Assembly: GCA_028289375.1 (NCBI GenBank)
Contig: JANQQK010000087.1
Coordinates: forward strand, 23,970-87,969
Source of the DNA: Phycisphaerae bacterium
GTDB taxonomy: Bacteria > Planctomycetota > Phycisphaerae > UBA1845
Direction: 5' to 3'
DNA: 64,000 bases
This document shows positions 25,816-33,800 of the stretch, in pieces. Below the pieces are notes generated by a model. That model was not told the DNA's origin, did no database searches, and saw only the letters and a program-made list of their open reading frames with translations. The translations under genes were made by a program, and so were the position numbers. Each line of letters begins with the position of its first letter. Position 1 is the stretch's first letter.

Positions 25816-26326
25816 ACTGGAACTGTTGATCATTCGTCACGGCGAGGCGACGCCCGTCGGTTCGCCCGGGGTGGGTAGTGATCGCGAGCGGACGCTGAGT
25901 GCGACCGGCGTCGACAAGACCAAGCGTGCTGCTGCGGCGTTGAATCGGTTGGGGATCCGGTTGAACGCGGTGTTGACCAGTCCGTATCCGCGTGCCCATC
26001 AGACGGCTGAGATTCTGTGTGAACGGCTTGAACGTGCGCCGCAGTTGCGTGCATGCGACGCGTTGTCGTGTGATGCGGACATGGGTCGTCTGATGGAAGA
26101 GTTGAACCGGGTGGCCGAGTTGAAGGCGGTCGGGGTTTGTGGGCATGAGCCTGACTTGTCGCGGCTGACGGCGCGATTGCTGGCGAATGACGATCGGCCT
26201 CGATTGGTGTTTCATACCGGGTCGATGGCGTACATGCATGTGGAACTGAACGGGTCGACGCCGTCGTCGCTGTTGCACTGGTTCCTCGATTCGCGGCAGC
26301 TCGACTGGATCGCGCAGGCACCGTAG
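25802..26326 (+). CDS. sixA: SixA-like phosphohistidine phosphatase
   Basis: A 174-residue histidine-phosphatase-superfamily enzyme. The catalytic LLIIRHGEATPVG motif is near the N-terminus, SPYPRAHQTAEIL provides the second Arg/Glu region, and VGVCGHEPDLSRL the second catalytic His. Size and motifs match SixA, which removes phosphate from phosphohistidine on HPt domains or PtsN. An orphan HPt protein is encoded 6.5 kb upstream on the same strand, a possible but unproven substrate. It overlaps the DUF4340 gene by 14 bp, so it is in the ABC operon. Confidence 0.85.
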   Translation: MAARELELLIIRHGEATPVGSPGVGSDRERTLSATGVDKTKRAAAALNRLGIRLNAVLTSPYPRAHQTAEILCERLERAPQLRACDALSCDADMGRLMEELNRVAELKAVGVCGHEPDLSRLTARLLANDDRPRLVFHTGSMAYMHVELNGSTPSSLLHWFLDSRQLDWIAQAP

Positions 26327-26368
26327 TTTCGCTGCGGGTTATTCCTTTTCTGATTGCGAGGTGTTCTG

Positions 26369-27259
26369 ATGAACGTGGCCATCACGGGCGCGACGGGGTT
26401 TCTTGGTCGTTACATCGTGAACCACCTGACGGGTGCGGGGCATGCTTGTCGGTGCTGGTATCGGGCGGAGAGTGATCGGTCGGGATTTGATGAGGAGGGG
26501 AGGATCGAGTGGATCGAGGGCGAACTGAATGACGATGCTGCGGCGGAGTCGATCGTGGCTGGTCAGGATGCGGTGGTGCATGCGGCGTTGTGGCGACCGG
26601 GGGTTGGGTTTCGCGGGGCGGAGGGGGAGTTGGGTGCGTTTGTGTCGCGGAATGTTGTGGGGACGATCAGGCTGATTGAGGCTGCGCGGGCGGCGGGGGT
26701 GCCGCGGTTTGTGTTCATTTCGACGTGTGCGGTGCATGAGGTGATTCTGGAGGATCGTGCGTTGGATGAGGCGCATCCGACGTGGGCGATGACGCACTAT
26801 GGGGCGCACAAGGCGGCGATCGAGCAGTTTGTGTCGTCGTCGGGGTTGGGGCATGGGTATGATATTTGTGCGTTACGGCCAACAGGGATCTATGGGTTGG
26901 CGACGCCGGCGTCTGCGAGCAAGTGGTACGACCTGGTGCATGCGGTGAAGCGGGGCGAGGACGTGGCGTCGGACAAGGGGGGCAAGGAGGTGCATGCGGC
27001 GGACGTCGCGAAGGCTGTCGATATTTTGCTGACAGCCGACTGCGTGGCTGGGCAGATGTACAACTGTTATGACATGTACGTGTCGGTGGCGCGGGTGGCG
27101 ACGATGGCGAAGGAGCTGACGGGTAGCGGGTCGGTGGTTTCGTCGTTGAATAAGGGGCCTAAGCACCAGATCGAGACAGGGAAGCTGCGGGCGTTGGGGA
27201 TGGAGTTTGGTGGGGAGGCGTTGTTGCGGCGGACTGTTGAGGAGTTGCTCGCGCACTGA
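26369..27259 (+). CDS. NAD-dependent epimerase/dehydratase (extended SDR)
   Basis: 296 residues from ATG 26369. The Rossmann motif is VAITGATGFLGRYIV, and the catalytic Tyr and Lys are in MTHYGAHKAAIEQF, with a Ser/Thr strand at FVFISTCAVHE. This places it in the extended SDR family acting on nucleotide sugars or related substrates; the substrate cannot be read from sequence. GCGAGG lies upstream at workable spacing; an earlier in-frame start at 26354 is less likely. It begins 42 bp after the sixA-like stop and is convergent with the next gene. Confidence 0.88.
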   Translation: MNVAITGATGFLGRYIVNHLTGAGHACRCWYRAESDRSGFDEEGRIEWIEGELNDDAAAESIVAGQDAVVHAALWRPGVGFRGAEGELGAFVSRNVVGTIRLIEAARAAGVPRFVFISTCAVHEVILEDRALDEAHPTWAMTHYGAHKAAIEQFVSSSGLGHGYDICALRPTGIYGLATPASASKWYDLVHAVKRGEDVASDKGGKEVHAADVAKAVDILLTADCVAGQMYNCYDMYVSVARVATMAKELTGSGSVVSSLNKGPKHQIETGKLRALGMEFGGEALLRRTVEELLAH

Positions 27260-27263
27260 TCAA

Positions 27264-27830
27264 TCAAATCACTGTGTGTCCGCATTCGGGGCAGCGATTC
27301 GAAGGCAGTCCATAGAGCGGGTATCCACACTCCGGGCACTGAGTCTCGCGAATTTCGTCGTCATCCACAGATCGGCAAACGAACCACGACATGAGCAAGC
27401 CGGCGGCACTGCCTATGAGCACTGCGGGTAGTAGAAACGTGGTCGGCCCGAGGGCGTACGCCACACCGCTCGTAGATTCACCTCGTGAATAGCGTCCATC
27501 GTATCTCGTGCATGCGAGCGAAAAATGCATGTAGAACGTGGCGATCAACCCCAGCAGCATGCCACATCCGATGGTGCAGACGCGACGGATCCGCTTGTGG
27601 AGCGAAAAGCGGTGCCAATCGTTGCCGGTGTCGAGTGTCTTGTACCAGTGGAATGCGAACACGAGAGAATGGACCATGCCGATCAGCAGCCAGGTGGCCA
27701 CGACGTGGATGTTCAGCGTTTTGGTAGATCGGACGGCCCACCTGCCGAGCAGATTGGCGACGACAACGGTGAGAATTGGCAGCCACACGACCGTGATCAT
27801 CAGGAGTGTGACTCTGTTTGCGCGTCGCAT
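27264..27830 (-). CDS. Membrane protein with C-terminal double-CxxC zinc ribbon
   Basis: 188 residues with four TM segments (for example VTLLMITVVWLPILTVVVAN) and a soluble tail reading TQCPECGYPLYGLPSNRCPE followed by CG: two CPECG knuckles making a zinc ribbon. This topology is a common lineage-specific planctomycete type without known function. It ends 4 bp from the epimerase stop (convergent) and starts only 43 bp from the divergent mutM gene, so both promoters overlap there. Base composition is a little less GC-rich than its neighbours. Confidence 0.8.
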   Translation of the reverse strand: MRRANRVTLLMITVVWLPILTVVVANLLGRWAVRSTKTLNIHVVATWLLIGMVHSLVFAFHWYKTLDTGNDWHRFSLHKRIRRVCTIGCGMLLGLIATFYMHFSLACTRYDGRYSRGESTSGVAYALGPTTFLLPAVLIGSAAGLLMSWFVCRSVDDDEIRETQCPECGYPLYGLPSNRCPECGHTVI

Positions 27831-27861
27831 GTTGGGCCATCCCTGCCTATGAGATACGCAC

Positions 27862-27873
27862 TATACTACGGAC
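27862..27873 (+). promoter_or_regulatory. -10-like box giving a leaderless mutM transcript
   Basis: TATACT (27862-27867) is followed by exactly 6 nt and then the mutM ATG, so transcription would start at or next to the start codon. No ribosome-binding site is present. No good -35 match is seen. Confidence 0.4.
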
Positions 27874-28692
27874 ATGCCTGAATTGCCGGAAGCGGAGACG
27901 ATTGCGCGGGAGCTGGATGGGACGTTGACGTCGCGCGTGGTGTGCGGGGTGTCGCTGCTGCGCGCGGATGTGTTTCGGGGGGATCGGGGGGCGTTGGCGG
28001 GGCTGGTGGGGCAGCGGGTGGAAAAGTCGGCGCGGCGGGGCAAGCGGGTGACGGTTCAGTTTGAGGGTGGCGAGCGGCTGGTGTTTGCGCTGGGGATGAG
28101 CGGGCGGTTGGCGGTGGTGTCGGCTGATGCGAAGGTTGAGGTGCATACGCATCTGCGGGTGGGGTTTGATGGTGGCGTGGAGTTGCGGTTTTGTGATCCG
28201 CGGCGGTTTGGCGGGGTGTATCTGTTTGCGAAAGGTGCTGCGGTCGTCGGTGAGCGATTGGGGGCGTTGGGGCCTGAGCCGTTGGAGATTTCGGCGCAGG
28301 CGTTTCATGGGTTGCTCGATCGTCGGCGGCAGATCAAGGCATTGTTGATGGACCAGGCGGTGATCGCGGGGTTGGGGAATATTTACGCCGATGAGGCGTT
28401 GCATCGGGCGGGGGTGCATCCGATGCGGCTGGGGGCGGAGTTGAGCGAGGTTGAGCGGCGGGCGTTGTGGCGGGGGATGCGATCGGTGTTGCGGGCGGCG
28501 ATCAAGCACCGCGGGACGACGCTGGTGGACTATCGCGATCCTGACGGGGCGCCGGGGAGTTTTCAGCGGAAACACCGGGTGTACCGTCGCGATGGGCAGC
28601 CGTGTCGCACGTGCGGCGTGATGATCGACAAGATTGTGGCCAACGGGCGGTCGACGCATTTCTGCCCGCAGTGTCAGGCGCTGGGCGAGTAG
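27874..28692 (+). CDS. mutM: Formamidopyrimidine-DNA glycosylase (Fpg/MutM)
   Basis: A 272-residue base-excision repair enzyme that removes oxidised purines such as 8-oxoguanine and nicks the abasic site. The N-terminus MPELPEAETIARELDG supplies the catalytic Pro2 and Glu3; a conserved Lys lies in RRGKRVTVQFEGG; ADEALHRAGVHPMRLG marks the helix-two-turn-helix. The C-terminal zinc finger is CRTCGVMIDKI then NGRSTHFCPQCQ, containing the DNA-binding Arg. Full length for the family. Its last about 85 codons recur as a diverged fragment at 29632-29900, with an AT-richer gene in between. The start is 6 nt after a TATACT box. Confidence 0.95.
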   Translation: MPELPEAETIARELDGTLTSRVVCGVSLLRADVFRGDRGALAGLVGQRVEKSARRGKRVTVQFEGGERLVFALGMSGRLAVVSADAKVEVHTHLRVGFDGGVELRFCDPRRFGGVYLFAKGAAVVGERLGALGPEPLEISAQAFHGLLDRRRQIKALLMDQAVIAGLGNIYADEALHRAGVHPMRLGAELSEVERRALWRGMRSVLRAAIKHRGTTLVDYRDPDGAPGSFQRKHRVYRRDGQPCRTCGVMIDKIVANGRSTHFCPQCQALGE

Positions 28693-28715
28693 GCGGTGGG
28701 CTTCCGACGGCCAAG

Positions 28716-29504
28716 TCACAAATTAATGAGAATCACGACGACAGACGCGATGATCGCCAACGGAAGCACAATCGAACTGAGCACGCAGATTGCGACCGTT
28801 TGGCCATCCGCTAGTCCGGATTTCTTAAGCGCCCACAGATTCTGGATGACATAGCAGGGTGCGGCGATGCAGCCGGGAAGCCCCCAATAGCCCATTGCGG
28901 CTGTTCGCAAGCAGGCTCGAATTGTTTCGCCCGAGATGTGATCAGGGCAGAGAACGTGACGCGTTGGAACGAGTTTCGAGCTGAATGCTATGGGTGCCAA
29001 GCCAACGCTTGAATATGTGTTTAACGTAATGGCGTGTACTGGTGATGCGCCGCATTTCTCACATTGAATGATCCGAAATTCCTGAGTTTCATTGTTTGGG
29101 GTGAGAGCTTGTTCTTGTTTGCATTCGCGGGCATGCTGGGCAAGAATATCAAGAAACTTCTCGACCCTTCTTCGATTGAAACGAAGAAACCCAATTTTGG
29201 TGAAGTTGAACGCCAACTCTTCGCCGGCGATGGTGTCTAGGAATGTGATGCAGCCGCCTTTCTTGGTTAGCCGCCACTCTGTTATGGACGGTATCGGAAT
29301 GCTCAGTGTCTCGCTGACCCAGAGGTATTCCTTGCAGAGCTTGAGATATACCGGGATTGGATGAGCGTCGTAACTTCCCTTTTCGTTGGCCAAGTAGAAT
29401 TTCTCAGCGTGAATGATCTCGTGGCGTGTTGGTTTGGGGCGTCGGTAGGGATTTCCGGGGGCGATGTCTCTGTTGTTTCTAATCATGCGGAGCCAACTCA
29501 TCAT
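28716..29504 (-). CDS. Orphan membrane protein of unusual composition, probable insertion cargo
   Basis: 262 residues, unrecognised. Hydrophilic N-terminal two thirds with many Lys, Asn, Ile and Phe (for example LANEKGSYDAHPIPVYLKLC), a possible zinc pair (QCEKCGASP), and two hydrophobic segments at the C-terminus (GYWGLPGCIAAPCYVIQNLW; ICVLSSIVLPLAIIASVVVI). Codon use and base composition are plainly more AT-rich than everything around it. It lies on the opposite strand, exactly between the intact mutM and a duplicate of the mutM 3' end. That arrangement points to acquisition by horizontal transfer or recombination. There is no transposase or integrase in the segment. Confidence 0.7.
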   Translation of the reverse strand: MMSWLRMIRNNRDIAPGNPYRRPKPTRHEIIHAEKFYLANEKGSYDAHPIPVYLKLCKEYLWVSETLSIPIPSITEWRLTKKGGCITFLDTIAGEELAFNFTKIGFLRFNRRRVEKFLDILAQHARECKQEQALTPNNETQEFRIIQCEKCGASPVHAITLNTYSSVGLAPIAFSSKLVPTRHVLCPDHISGETIRACLRTAAMGYWGLPGCIAAPCYVIQNLWALKKSGLADGQTVAICVLSSIVLPLAIIASVVVILINL

Positions 29505-29631
29505 CTATCGCAAGAGAAACATATGCTGCTCCAGATCGTGGCGATTTGCGGAGTCCAGCATGGACGTATGCGATAGTAGCTTTAGTGGAAGCGGGATTCA
29601 ATCCCCCGAAGACGTTGGGGTAGCGATACGT

Positions 29632-29900
29632 GACTTGGGGCGTTCTTGAGTGAGGTTGAGCGTCGCGCGTTGTGGCGGGGGATGCGATCGGTGTTGCGGG
29701 CGGCGATTGAGCATCGTGGGACGACGCTGGTTGACTATCGCGATCCTGACGGGGCGCCGGGGAGTTCTCAGCGGAAGCACCGGGTGTACCGTCGCGACGG
29801 GCAGCCGTGTCGCACGTGTGGCGTGATGATCGACAAGATTGTGGCCAACGGGCGGTCGACGCACTTCTGCCCGAATTGTCAACCGATACGATCCGCGTAG
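29632..29900 (+). pseudogene. Duplicate C-terminal fragment of mutM
   Basis: The frame from 29646 matches the last about 80 codons of the intact mutM, ending in the zinc finger (GQPCRTCGVMIDKI, NGRSTHFCPNCQ) and a different tail (PIRSA). Homology begins near 29632 (CTTGGGGCG, against CTGGGGGCG at about 28424). Over 79 aligned codons I count 15 differing codons, 12 synonymous and 3 amino-acid changing (Lys to Glu, Phe to Ser, Gln to Asn). It lacks the catalytic N-terminus, so it cannot be an active glycosylase. The mostly silent divergence says both copies evolved as functional genes before meeting here. Confidence 0.85.
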
Positions 29901-29964
29901 ATTGGGTGCGTATGATTCAGCAGGTCAGGCAACCGGATCGGCGACGGTTCGGGAGGAGGTCTAC

Positions 29965-30858
29965 GTGAGCGGTGACAAACTGGCGTTCATTGGCGGGACG
30001 GGAATCGGCGAGACTTTTTCGAAGCGTTCGGGCACGCGGGAGCATGTCGTCGAGACGCCGTTTGGCAGGGCTAGCGGGCCGATATTGGAATCGGAGATTG
30101 ATGGGGTCACGTGTCTGTTTCTCAGTCGTCATGGTCCTGGGCATCACTTGAACCCGTCGATGGTGCCGTATCGGGCGAACATCTTTGCACTGAAGAAGCT
30201 CGGGGCGACGCGGATCATCGCAACCGGGGCGACGGGGAGTTTGCGCGAGGAGATCGAACCGGGGCATCTGGTGATTGCGGATCAGGTGATCGACAAGACG
30301 CATCGGCGGGTGGGGACGTTCTTTGATGATCAGATTGTCGCGCATGTGGAGATGGCTGAACCGTTTTGTGCGCCGCTGCGGAGCAGATTGCTGGAGACGG
30401 CGGGGGAAGCGGGTTTGAAGGTGCATGATCGGGGGACGTATGTGTGCATGGAGGGGCCTCAGTTTTCGACGCGGGCGGAGTCGATGATGCACAGGCAGTG
30501 GGGTGGCGATCTGATCGGCATGACGGTGATGCCGGAGGCGAAGCTGGCGCGTGAGGCTGAGATGTGTTACGCGTTGATCGCGTTGCCGACGGACTATGAC
30601 TGTTGGCGACCGCACGCGGAAGGTGCCGATAAGAACACGTTGCTGCAGGAGATCATCGGGAACATGAAGGTGGCGTCTGAGGCGGCGACGAAGCTGATTG
30701 AGGCGGTGATTCCGCGGATTGGGTCGGCTGAGCAGGCGTGCGATTGTGCGGACGCGTTGTCCATGGCGATCTGGTCGGACAAGTCGGGCGTTGATGAGGC
30801 GAAGGTGCGTGCATTGGAGCCGCTGATCGGGCGGTATTTTGAGTCGCGTTCTGATTGA
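29965..30858 (+). CDS. mtnP: S-methyl-5'-thioadenosine phosphorylase
   Basis: A 297-residue purine nucleoside phosphorylase family 2 enzyme, cleaving methylthioadenosine to adenine and methylthioribose-1-phosphate in methionine salvage. The motifs are FIGGTGIGE, SRHGPGHHLNPSMVPYRANI (phosphate and ribose site), GTYVCMEGPQFSTRAES, GMTVMPEAKLAREAEMCYA and LPTDYDCW, the last typical of MTAP versus PNP. GTG 29965 has GGGAGGAGG 5 nt upstream, a very strong site. The stop overlaps the next start as TGATG, so the propeller protein is translationally coupled. Confidence 0.93.
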   Translation: MSGDKLAFIGGTGIGETFSKRSGTREHVVETPFGRASGPILESEIDGVTCLFLSRHGPGHHLNPSMVPYRANIFALKKLGATRIIATGATGSLREEIEPGHLVIADQVIDKTHRRVGTFFDDQIVAHVEMAEPFCAPLRSRLLETAGEAGLKVHDRGTYVCMEGPQFSTRAESMMHRQWGGDLIGMTVMPEAKLAREAEMCYALIALPTDYDCWRPHAEGADKNTLLQEIIGNMKVASEAATKLIEAVIPRIGSAEQACDCADALSMAIWSDKSGVDEAKVRALEPLIGRYFESRSD

Positions 30859-33800
30859 TGGGTTGGGTTGAATTGCGAACCGTTGGTGCTGCCGTTGTCG
30901 TCTTCATCATATTCATGGCGCACGTGTACGCCGAGGATGCTGGAAATGAGCGGCGATCGCGGGATGGTCAGTCGGGCGTTCATGTCGATGCGAGTTTCGA
31001 GGCTGGTGAACTTATTGAGCGGCTTGAGAAGCTGACGGGTGATGGTGCGTGGTTTGAGGCGTCGCGTGTGGCGGACGTGCTCGTGTCGGAGCATGGGCGT
31101 CGTCTCTTGCGGCGGGAGAAGGGCCGCTTTGTGAGCGTCGTCGTCGCGGTTCACCGCATTCAACGGTCGTGGCCGGCGGCTGGTCTTGCGGTTTATCGCG
31201 ACTTGTATGATGAGCGTGCGGAGTCGGCGTTGACGGACGCGGTGGCGCGTCGGGATGTTGATGCGGTGGTTGCGGTGCTGCATCGGTACTTGTGGTCGAC
31301 GCATGGGCCACGGATGGGGCGGGCTGCGTTTGATCTCGCGCTTGAGGCTGGGCATTTTGTGACGGCGGGCCGGGTTTGTGCTCAGGTGTTGAATGCGCAA
31401 CCGGGTGAACGCGTCGCGCGGGAGTTTCGTGCGCGACTTCTGGTTGCCGATGCGATGCGTGCTGCGCTGCATGGAGATGATCTTGCGCCAGAGCGAATCG
31501 CCGAGGAAACCGATCCTGGCTTGCGTCTGCTTTGGCATGGAGAGCGGCGATCGCTTCGCGAGATTCTTTCGCTGATCGAACGCGACGGGACGGCTGGCGT
31601 TGCTTTGGATCGACTGCGAGAGTGGCCTGTGTTCGGTGGTCGGACAGATCGGCAGGCGCGTCGTGATCTTGCGTTTGATGATCTGGCGACTGTCTGGCGT
31701 TTTGACGAAGGTTTTCGTGCGATTCCGAGTGATGGCGAGCGGGGTGGTGATTCGTCGGCCATTCGCCAGGCTGTTGACTCCGGCAAGCTGCTTAACCTGA
31801 TGCCGATTGTCGCGGACGGGGCTGTCTATCTTCATGATGCCCGCCATGTCTGGGCGATTCACGCGCGAAGCGGCACTTTGGCATGGCGGTACGACGTTGC
31901 ACGGAAGGGTGGGGACGGCAGTGGTTCGGGGGAGGGCTACACGACTGGCTGGCACTCGCCAGCGTATGGTGATGGAAAGGTGTTTGCCTGTCTGGGGAAT
32001 GAAGTTGTCAGTTACTACGGTTACGAAACAACGGCGGGAACATCATCGGTGCTGGCGTTGGATGCTTCGACGGGAACACCGGTATGGCAAGTGACGCCAC
32101 GTCAACTCGGCGACGATTTTGACAAATGCACGTTTGCATCGGCGCCGTTGTACTCGGAGGGCAGCCTGTTCGTGATTGCCCGTCGGCAGCGGACGTTTGG
32201 GTTTGAGGATTGCTACTTGATGCGGCTTGATGCGCGAAGCGGATCGCTGCGTTGGTCGACGCATCTGGGCAGTGCGTCTGTCGGCGGATTCGGGTATCGA
32301 CGATCGACGTTTGCGATTCCGGCGCTGGTCGATGGGACGGTTTACGTGGCGACCCAACTCGGGACGCTTGCTGCGGTGTCGGCGCGAACGGGTTTGGTGG
32401 ATTGGCTGTCTGCGTACGAGCGTGCCGGGTCGCCGGAGCGGTCGGGCTTTATGCAATCTTCGGGTGGAGAAGTTCTTCCTTGGCAGCACAGTCCGGTGCT
32501 TGTCGATGGGGCGTATCTGGTGTGCAAGCCTCTGGATGCTGCCGATGTGCTGGTCTTTGATCGTGTGACGGGATCGCTTGTTCGGTCAATTGACATTGCG
32601 GAAACGGAGACCACTCCGGCGCTCTATGCGCTTCGTGACGGGCGATTGTACGGTGTGGGGAATGGCGTTTTCGCGGTTGATGTGGTGACGGGTGCGCGGG
32701 TGTGGTCGGCGCCTCTTCCGGATGATGACGCGCCGATGGGGAGGGGTGTGGCGACTGGATCGGACCTTCTTGTTCCGAGTCGCACGGCGTTGTTGGCGTA
32801 TGATCTTTCGACCGGTGCTCGTCGGGTGCATGGATGGGAAGTGGCAGACGGTTTCGGGAATATTGTTCCGGCCGGTGAGCAGATCGTCGTGGCTGGTTTG
32901 GGGCACGTGTCGGCGATGGGGCGTCGATCGCACGTTTGGGCACGGTTGCATGCGGAGATGGCGGCGCGCGAATGGGATCCATCTCCGGCGCTTGATCTTG
33001 CGGAGATCGCGTATCGGGGGGGCAAGCACGGCGACTGCATGACGATTCTCGAGATGGCGATTGTTCGACTGCAAGGCCACGCTAGTGCCGTGGATGCGGG
33101 CGTGCGACGTCGCGCGTTCGATAACTGTCTTCGGTTCGCACGGGATTGGCCTGGCGGTACCGAGCTCGGCCGTAAGCAGATTGTGCAGCTCTTTGGATGG
33201 GCGGGTGTGTGCGCCGATGACGTCGAGACCAACGTTGCCTATCGGTTGACATTCGCCGCGTACCTGAGCGAGTCCGGCGATCATGGACAGGCTGTCGGGG
33301 TGTATCAGCAGATCCTTGACCGTCGAGAGCTGCGACGGAGTTTCGTTGGCCGGGATGGTGCTCAGCAGTTTGCGGGAACCATCGCCAGGCGTGCGATTGA
33401 GAAGCTCATGGCACGTCATGGTCGGGGAATTTACCGTGCATGGGATGAAGAGGCGGCGCAATGGTTGCAGGGTGCGGATGATGGCGGTGATGTCCATTTT
33501 CTTGATCGCATCATCGATTCGCGTCCGAACGCGAAGGTGTTTGCCGACGCGTTGATGGCACGGGGGCGGAGGCTACTTCAAGATGGTCAAGCCGTTGCGG
33601 CTGCGGGAAGCTTCACGCGGGCGTTGGCTGAAAGGGATGGCGCAGCGGGTGGTGCTGATGCGACATCCTGGATCGTCCGATCATTTCGGCAAGCGGGGTG
33701 GCCGAATGTCGCTGACGCTTGGTTGGGCATTGCGACTCGGCGACATCCGAATGCCCGAGTGAAGGGTGTGGATGGGAAGCGTGTTTCCCTCACCGAACTG

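Noticed and set aside
22269..25833. Long minus-strand frames opposite the GldG-like and DUF4340 genes
   Set aside because: Arg/His/Pro-rich antisense frames caused by GC-rich codon use; no domains.
26339..26854. 171-codon minus-strand frame opposite the epimerase
   Set aside because: Basic antisense frame; the plus strand has the Rossmann and Tyr/Lys motifs.
29590..29640. tRNA-like or attachment-site sequence before the mutM fragment (GGGATTCAATCCCC)
   Set aside because: A short inverted repeat is present but no cloverleaf or repeated counterpart at the other end of the insert could be found by eye.
30594..31955. 453-codon minus-strand frame
   Set aside because: Lies opposite mtnP and the propeller gene; composition is that of antisense sequence.
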